From Thermobaculum sp042408415 (GTDB taxonomy: Bacteria; Chloroflexota; Chloroflexia; Thermobaculales; Thermobaculaceae): a DNA stretch of 64,000 bases. The notes beneath the pieces were generated by a model, which saw only the letters and a list, made by a program, of their open reading frames with translations, was not told the DNA's origin and searched no databases. The translations under genes were made by a program, and so were the position numbers. Positions 59,209-64,000 of the stretch are shown here, one piece after another; positions within the stretch are counted from its first letter, which is position 1, and each line of letters starts with the position of its first letter. The stretch spans positions 7,457 to 71,456 of the forward strand of contig JBHORE010000096.1 in the NCBI GenBank assembly GCA_042408415.1, written 5' to 3'.

Positions 59209-60729
59209 TTAGTTCATCTCTCTGCGCCTGTATTGTATAGCCTCCGCTACATGCGATGTTTGTATCTGATCGTGACCCTCTAGGTCTGCTATTGTTCGGG
59301 CTAATTTGAGTATTCTATGGTAGGCCCTTGCTGATAGTCCGAGCTGCTGCACGGCCATTTTCAGAATTGCTTGGCCCTTTTCATTTAGCTGGCAGTAACG
59401 TCGTATGTCGGCAGGAGTCATGTTTGAGTTTTGCTTGTGAGGATTATTATCAAACCTCTTTTTCTGTATCTCTCTTGCCTTTTCCACTCGCTCCCTTATA
59501 TTCTTTGAGCTTTCTCCTGTTCCTCGAGAAGCTAATTTCTCAAATTCCACTCTGGGAACCTCGATGTGGATGTCTATCCGGTCCATCAATGGCCCAGACA
59601 GCTTCTTTTGGTAGCGAGTGATGGCAGCTGGAGAACACTGACACTCTCTTACCAGATCCCCAGCGTATCCACATGGGCATGGGTTCATGGCTCCAACCAA
59701 CAGAAAGTCAGCTGGTAGTGTAATGGTGCCAGAAACTCGGCTAATGGTAACCACTCTATCTTCCAGAGGTTGCCTCAATAACTCGAGGATATTCTGCGCA
59801 AATTCCGGCATCTCATCAAGGAATAAAACTCCTCGGTGTGCAAGACTAACTTCGCCAGGTTTGGGTTGTCTTCCGCCTCCAATCAATCCCGCATAAGATA
59901 TAGTGTGATGAGGTGCTCGAAAAGGTCTCTCTGTTATCAAAGGTCTATTCTTAGGGAGTAGTCCTGCTACGCTATAGATCTTGGTAACTTCCAGCGCTTC
60001 TTCTGTATACATCTTGGGTAATATAGTCGGTAACGATCTGGCTAGCAACGTCTTCCCAGATCCAGGAGGTCCTGACATAAGGATGTTATGATGACCTGCT
60101 GCTGCTATCTCTAGGGCTCTCTTTGCATGGTCTTGTCCTTTTATTTCTGACATGTCTGTCAGACCTTCTATCAGAGCTTCGTCTTGCCATCCTGCACTAT
60201 TAGTAAAAGGTACTATGGGGGCTTCACCTCTTAGGTGGGCTGCCAACTCTCCAAGTGTGTGTACTGGGTAAATAGTTACATTTGGTATAAGACTTGCCTC
60301 CGGTGCATCCTCCTTGGGAACGAATACCTGAGAGAAGCCTTCTTCCATGGCAGTGCTTACCATAGAGATTATGCCGTTTACATGTCGTACTGTCCCATCT
60401 AATCCAAGCTCCCCTATGAACACTGATTTTGGCATTGGGGTGTTTGCCTGGCCTGAAGCTATTAATATACCCACCGCAATTGGAAGATCATATGCTGGTC
60501 CTGCTTTTCGAAGGTCTGCTGGTGCCATATTTACTGTGATCTTTCTGTTAGGGAAAGCGCATCCTGAGTTCTTGATGGCTGTTCTAACTCTCTCCTTAGC
60601 TTCTTGAACTGCGGTATCTGGAAGACCTACTATGGTAAAGGTGGGTAAGCCTGGCCCTATGTCTACTTCGATGTCTACTAGTGCACCATTTAGCCCTATA
60701 ACTGCACAACTAGCAACGCTTGCGAGCAT
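59209..60729 (-). CDS. comM: YifB/ComM-family Mg-chelatase-like AAA ATPase
   Basis: A 506-residue protein with an N-terminal Lon-S16-like domain (residues ~20-140), a Walker A site MSGPPGSGKTLLAR near residue 217, Walker B VLFLDEMPEF, and a C-terminal Mg-chelatase-like region. The CPCGYAGD...CQC cysteine motif near residue 360 is also typical. ComM is a hexameric DNA branch-migration helicase used in natural transformation in some bacteria. No other competence genes are near. Confidence 0.92.
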   Translation of the reverse strand: MLASVASCAVIGLNGALVDIEVDIGPGLPTFTIVGLPDTAVQEAKERVRTAIKNSGCAFPNRKITVNMAPADLRKAGPAYDLPIAVGILIASGQANTPMPKSVFIGELGLDGTVRHVNGIISMVSTAMEEGFSQVFVPKEDAPEASLIPNVTIYPVHTLGELAAHLRGEAPIVPFTNSAGWQDEALIEGLTDMSEIKGQDHAKRALEIAAAGHHNILMSGPPGSGKTLLARSLPTILPKMYTEEALEVTKIYSVAGLLPKNRPLITERPFRAPHHTISYAGLIGGGRQPKPGEVSLAHRGVLFLDEMPEFAQNILELLRQPLEDRVVTISRVSGTITLPADFLLVGAMNPCPCGYAGDLVRECQCSPAAITRYQKKLSGPLMDRIDIHIEVPRVEFEKLASRGTGESSKNIRERVEKAREIQKKRFDNNPHKQNSNMTPADIRRYCQLNEKGQAILKMAVQQLGLSARAYHRILKLARTIADLEGHDQIQTSHVAEAIQYRRREMN

Positions 60730-60806
60730 AGAAACCCCTTCTGTATAGATATAGAATTTACTTACGGTACCCTTTGCGCCACCCTGTTACCTTGATTTAT
60801 AGGAGC

Positions 60807-61781
60807 TTATCTATTCTGCTGGACCTGATTCCTCAGCCTTGATGAGGCTAGAGACCTAATGTTGGCAACATCTCGATCCATTTGATCTATGAGATCTTCT
60901 ACAGACGCGAACTTGAGCTCGTCTCTAATTCTGTGAATGAATTCAAGTTTGAGTGTCCTGTCGTAAAGGTCACCATACCAGTCCAGTAAGTAGGCTTCTA
61001 TTGTTCTTTCTCCACCTCCAAAAGTGGGCCTAGTGCCTATGCTTACTGCAGCTACTTTTGATTGTGTTGATGGTTCATCTAGATAGGCATCGCAGTAGTA
61101 GATGCCATTGTATGGCACGACTATATCGCTGCTTATACTGAGGTTTGCTGTGGGATAACCTAGCTGCCTGCCCCTCCCCTCGCCATGTACGACTGTTCCC
61201 TTGATGTAATAGTTACGGCCAAGGAGAGAGGCTGCTGATTCTACATCTCCCTCTTGGGTCAATAGATGCCTTATTCGAGTACTCGAGACGGGCTGCCCAT
61301 GAATATATAGTGTTGGCACTGATATAAGCTCCCATCCAAGTTCCTGTCCAAGAACATCTAGTTCTTTGACTCCGGCTTCTCGGTTACGACCTGTGCGGAA
61401 GTTTTCACCCACTACTAGTGCTGCTGGCACTATCCATTTTGAAAGGAGTTCGAAAAACTCCTTTGCCGTTAGCTTGGCTAGCTCTAGATCGAAATTAATG
61501 CACCATACATGGTTGATGCCCATATCGGCAAGAAGGTCTAGTCTGTCTTCTAAGGGCAGTAGTTGAGGAACTTTACTCCCGCTAAGTACATATCTAGGAT
61601 GCGGGTGAAATGTGATGGCAGTACTTTCTAAGCCATGTTCTTCAGCTATTGCTAGTGTCTTTTTGATTATTGCCTGGTGCCCAAGATGTAAACCATCGAA
61701 GGTCCCCATAGTTATTACTTGAGGCCCTGGGGATTCTCGGTATGGCCTTTCGTGGATAAGCGAAGAGATGTATTTATGCAT
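60807..61781 (-). CDS. ribF: Bifunctional riboflavin kinase/FAD synthetase
   Basis: A 324-residue two-domain enzyme. The N-terminal adenylyltransferase has MGTFDGLHLGHQAII and VSSTRIRHLL; the C-terminal kinase begins VVHGEGRGRQLGYPTANL with the PTAN metal site. It turns riboflavin into FMN and FAD. It starts four bases after truB's stop, in the usual infB-rbfA-truB-ribF order. Confidence 0.94.
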   Translation of the reverse strand: MHKYISSLIHERPYRESPGPQVITMGTFDGLHLGHQAIIKKTLAIAEEHGLESTAITFHPHPRYVLSGSKVPQLLPLEDRLDLLADMGINHVWCINFDLELAKLTAKEFFELLSKWIVPAALVVGENFRTGRNREAGVKELDVLGQELGWELISVPTLYIHGQPVSSTRIRHLLTQEGDVESAASLLGRNYYIKGTVVHGEGRGRQLGYPTANLSISSDIVVPYNGIYYCDAYLDEPSTQSKVAAVSIGTRPTFGGGERTIEAYLLDWYGDLYDRTLKLEFIHRIRDELKFASVEDLIDQMDRDVANIRSLASSRLRNQVQQNR

Positions 61782-61785
61782 ACGA

Positions 61786-62691
61786 TTACTTTAGCATTAT
61801 ACGAGGGAATAGTGTATTATCTCTATACTCAGCAAGACCAACTATTTCTCCGTTGGCACTATATATTCTTACTAGAGGAACAGTTTCTTCCGATATATCT
61901 GCCATTTTTACCGTCGCTCCATTACTTATCCTATGGACCTCTAGCTCGTCCAGCACGACTGCTGGTAAGTGGGTAAGTGCGTCATCTGGAGGGTGTACCA
62001 AAGCAGCCTGTAGATCGTTGTCTGTCGATTCCAATTCCTCTATAGTTATGGAGCTCTCGATGCTAAATGCCCCTACACTTGTTCTTACGAGCTTGCTGAG
62101 GTACCCGTATGCTCCTAGACGCTCAGCTATATCCTCGGCAAGCGAGCGTATGTATGTACCCGATGAGCAAGATATAGCTAGTTTTAGGGTACAATCTCGA
62201 AATTCCAACACCTCTAGCGAGTAAATTTCTACCTTGCGAGTAGGCAAGGTCAATTCTTTCCCTTGTCTAGCTAATTCGTAAGCTCTCCTACCTTCGATCC
62301 TAATTGCAGAATATTTGGGAGGATTTTGCTCTATTTGACCTATAAACTCTGGTAATATCTCCGCTATATCTTTTGGCCTAGGGATAATGTCCGATTGGGC
62401 AATGATATCTCCCTCTAAATCGCCAGTAGAGGTCTTGAACCCAAAGGACAAGTCGGCTACATAAGACTTGGGACGTGAATGGATAATATCGGCTAGCCGA
62501 TTTGCTTTGCCCATAGCAATGGGCAGCACGCCTGTTGCGAATGGATCTAGTGTCCCTACGTGCCCTACACGTCTGGTACCAAACAGTCTTTTTATCCTAT
62601 TGACTACCCACTGAGAAGTAACGCCGAGAGGTTTATTGATTACAACGAAGCCATTGAGAGATTCTTTACTCTGATTCTTTCTGTCTGTCAT
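61786..62691 (-). CDS. truB: tRNA pseudouridine-55 synthase
   Basis: A 301-residue TruB. NKPLGVTSQWVVNRIKRL and RVGHVGTLDPFATGVLPIA contain the catalytic Asp (LDPFATG); KSYVADLSFG and YTAAIRIEGRRAYELAR-like SAIRIEGRRAYELAR also fit. The C-terminal ~60 residues are PUA-like. It modifies U55 of tRNA. The start overlaps rbfA's end by 26 bp with no ribosome binding site of its own, which implies coupling. Confidence 0.94.
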   Translation of the reverse strand: MTDRKNQSKESLNGFVVINKPLGVTSQWVVNRIKRLFGTRRVGHVGTLDPFATGVLPIAMGKANRLADIIHSRPKSYVADLSFGFKTSTGDLEGDIIAQSDIIPRPKDIAEILPEFIGQIEQNPPKYSAIRIEGRRAYELARQGKELTLPTRKVEIYSLEVLEFRDCTLKLAISCSSGTYIRSLAEDIAERLGAYGYLSKLVRTSVGAFSIESSITIEELESTDNDLQAALVHPPDDALTHLPAVVLDELEVHRISNGATVKMADISEETVPLVRIYSANGEIVGLAEYRDNTLFPRIMLK

Positions 62692-63031
62692 CTGGGGGTA
62701 GGACTTGGTTTAACAGTTGGCTTATACGTATAGCCTCTGCGGCACTTCTGTCTGGCTCAAACCTTAGTTCGGCCATTTTCCTGAGCCTTATGCGTTTGGC
62801 AAGCTCGGATCTGAGGAATCCGGAAGCTCTTCTAAGTGCTTTCATGGTTTCCTTCTCATCTTCCTCAGATCCGAGCACGCTTACGTGTATAGTTGCATGC
62901 TCCAAGTCGGGAGATACCTCTACAGCGGTAACAGTTACGAACCCAATCCTAGGATCCCTTACTTCCTGTACAAGAAGCTCACTTATATGTCTTTTGATTT
63001 CCTGAGCTACTTGCTCAGTCCTTCTACTCAT
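62666..63031 (-). CDS. rbfA: Ribosome-binding factor A
   Basis: A 121-residue KH-domain protein. EVRDPRIGFVTVTAVEVSPDLEHATIHVSVLG is the family signature, and LRSELAKRIRLRKMAELRFEPD the second half. RbfA helps mature the 30S subunit. ATG 63031 is one base after the infB stop; rbfA overlaps truB by 26 bp. Length is typical. Confidence 0.94.
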   Translation of the reverse strand: MSRRTEQVAQEIKRHISELLVQEVRDPRIGFVTVTAVEVSPDLEHATIHVSVLGSEEDEKETMKALRRASGFLRSELAKRIRLRKMAELRFEPDRSAAEAIRISQLLNQVLPPDDRQKESE

Positions 63032-63032
63032 G

Positions 63033-64000
63033 CTATTGCCTACTAACCTGCTCTGTATGATAGAACTCTACGTGGTCGCCCTCTTGGAAATCGTTGAAGT
63101 TGGCTACAGTGAGTCCGCATTCGTATCCTGCTGCCACTTCTCGGACATCATCTTTGAAGCGTTTGAGAGAGGATACTGTTCCGTCGTATATGACCGCTCC
63201 GTTTCTAATCACCCTGACTCTGCTATTTCTAAGCGCTTTACCATCTAGAACATAGAGACCAGCAGCTTGTTCCTTATTAGGAAGTCTGAATACAGCTCTC
63301 ACTTCTGCGTAGCCGTCTATAACCTCCTTGGATTCTGGCTCTAGTAGACCTGCTAGAGCGGCCTTTACATCGTCGAGCAAGTTGTATATGACGTTATAGT
63401 AACGGATATCGATCTTCTCAGCTTCAGCAGTCTTGCGCGCGGCAGGGTCAGGTCTGACATTAAACCCGATAATGATCGCGTTGGAAGCCGCAGCCAGTTT
63501 CACGTCTGACTCTGAAATGGTTCCAGTACCTGAATAGATGATAGATATCTTGGCACCTTCTTCTTGAATCTGCGAGAGCGCATGTTGTATGGCTCCAATG
63601 GAACCTTGCACGTCTGCTTTCAAGATGATGTTAAGCTCTTTCTCTTTGCTATCTGAGGCGTTCTTGAATAGCTCCTCAAGCGTTGCTGGGCGGTTACTAG
63701 CCAATGCAGCTGCTTGAGCGGCCTTGGCCCTTTGGAGAGCAACCTGCTTGGCAAGTTTTTCATCAGTGACTACGAGCAATTTATCTCCAGCCTCAGGTAC
63801 CCCCTCTAGCCCTATGATCCTTGCTGGAGTAGAAGGCTCGGCCTTCCTCAGCTTCTGTCCCTTGTCATCGAACATTACCCTGATTCTGCCAGTTACAGAT
63901 CCGACAAGCACAAAATCTCTGGGCTTGAGTGTACCATTCTGAACTAGTACTGTGGCTGTTGGCCCCTGATTGGGGTCTAGGTGAGCCTCGATTATTGTGC
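63033..64000 (-). CDS. infB: Translation initiation factor IF-2, C-terminal part
   Basis: The 3' part of infB, running off the right edge; about 322 residues visible. The first segment, EAHLDPNQGPTATVLVQNGTL, is domain 2 of IF-2. Later, NIILKADVQGSIGAIQHAL is domain 3 and YEVRAVF-like YAEVRAVFRLP with KRFKDDVREVAAGYECGL is the C2 fMet-tRNA-binding domain. The G domain is outside the window. An apparent start at 63911 is an internal GTG. Confidence 0.94.
   Translation of the reverse strand, partial: TIIEAHLDPNQGPTATVLVQNGTLKPRDFVLVGSVTGRIRVMFDDKGQKLRKAEPSTPARIIGLEGVPEAGDKLLVVTDEKLAKQVALQRAKAAQAAALASNRPATLEELFKNASDSKEKELNIILKADVQGSIGAIQHALSQIQEEGAKISIIYSGTGTISESDVKLAAASNAIIIGFNVRPDPAARKTAEAEKIDIRYYNVIYNLLDDVKAALAGLLEPESKEVIDGYAEVRAVFRLPNKEQAAGLYVLDGKALRNSRVRVIRNGAVIYDGTVSSLKRFKDDVREVAAGYECGLTVANFNDFQEGDHVEFYHTEQVSRQ

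Noticed and set aside
1..64000. tRNA genes, rRNA genes and CRISPR arrays
   Set aside because: I scanned the intergenic stretches for T-loop motifs and regular direct repeats and saw none; a covariance search would be needed to exclude a tRNA firmly.

Overview
The window is a compact bacterial chromosome segment of moderate GC content (roughly mid-40s % by eye). It has strong GGAGG-type ribosome binding sites, frequent GTG and TTG starts, and many start/stop overlaps. The mix points to a heterotrophic, probably thermophilic member of the Chloroflexota/Terrabacteria: a selenocysteine formate dehydrogenase with an NrfD-type membrane subunit, Pro/Ser/Thr-rich lipoproteins, DUF2089/DUF4097 genes, a PAC2 protein, a GH130 enzyme and an archaeal-type aspartate-semialdehyde dehydrogenase. 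A Thermobaculum-like lineage is my best guess, but that is inference. No transposon, phage, CRISPR array, rRNA or tRNA was seen.

Layout. 1-7.8 kb: end of asd, then mostly minus-strand small enzymes and envelope genes (MBL hydrolase, two alpha/beta hydrolases, PRTase, CPBP protease, Sco-like lipoprotein with an Asp-box propeller, thioredoxin-like ferredoxin) and two small genes. 7.9-10.3 kb: FAD oxidoreductase and GH130. 10.3-16.3 kb: a 346-bp regulatory gap, then the formate dehydrogenase operon. Its alpha subunit is read through an in-frame UGA followed by a clear SECIS hairpin. FeS and NrfD subunits and an overlapping rRNA/tRNA methyltransferase follow. 16.3-31 kb: HAD phosphatase, PQQ-propeller lipoprotein, XRE regulator, GT4, an IscU-like protein with P5C dehydrogenase, endonuclease V, Xer recombinase, a DUF2089/small protein/DUF4097 operon, PheA and GlgP. 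31-46 kb: HtpX, YjbQ, Acs, a cobalt/nickel ECF transporter, SIMPL, FAH, a sigma factor, PAC2, TauE, a large ADP-forming acyl-CoA synthetase-GNAT fusion, and a YcaQ-type glycosylase. 46-59 kb: an RTX-repeat secreted protein, an unknown helical protein, a methyltransferase, a TIM-barrel isomerase with an oligopeptide/oligosaccharide-type ABC importer, a LysE gene broken by an amber codon, and a polar amino-acid ABC importer. 59-64 kb: ComM/YifB and the infB-rbfA-truB-ribF translation cluster (infB runs off the end).

Working together. Formate oxidation by the Mo/W-Sec enzyme would feed electrons through FeS clusters to an NrfD quinone-reactive subunit. Acs and the GNAT fusion suggest acetate activation and its possible control by lysine acylation. 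GlgP, GH130, GT4, beta-PGM-like HAD and the ABC importers suggest carbohydrate and peptide use. Three features stand out structurally: the Sec codon with SECIS, two nested hairpin elements (10439-10502 and 39550-39623), and a recurring habit of placing long perfect hairpins without U-tracts at or next to stop codons.
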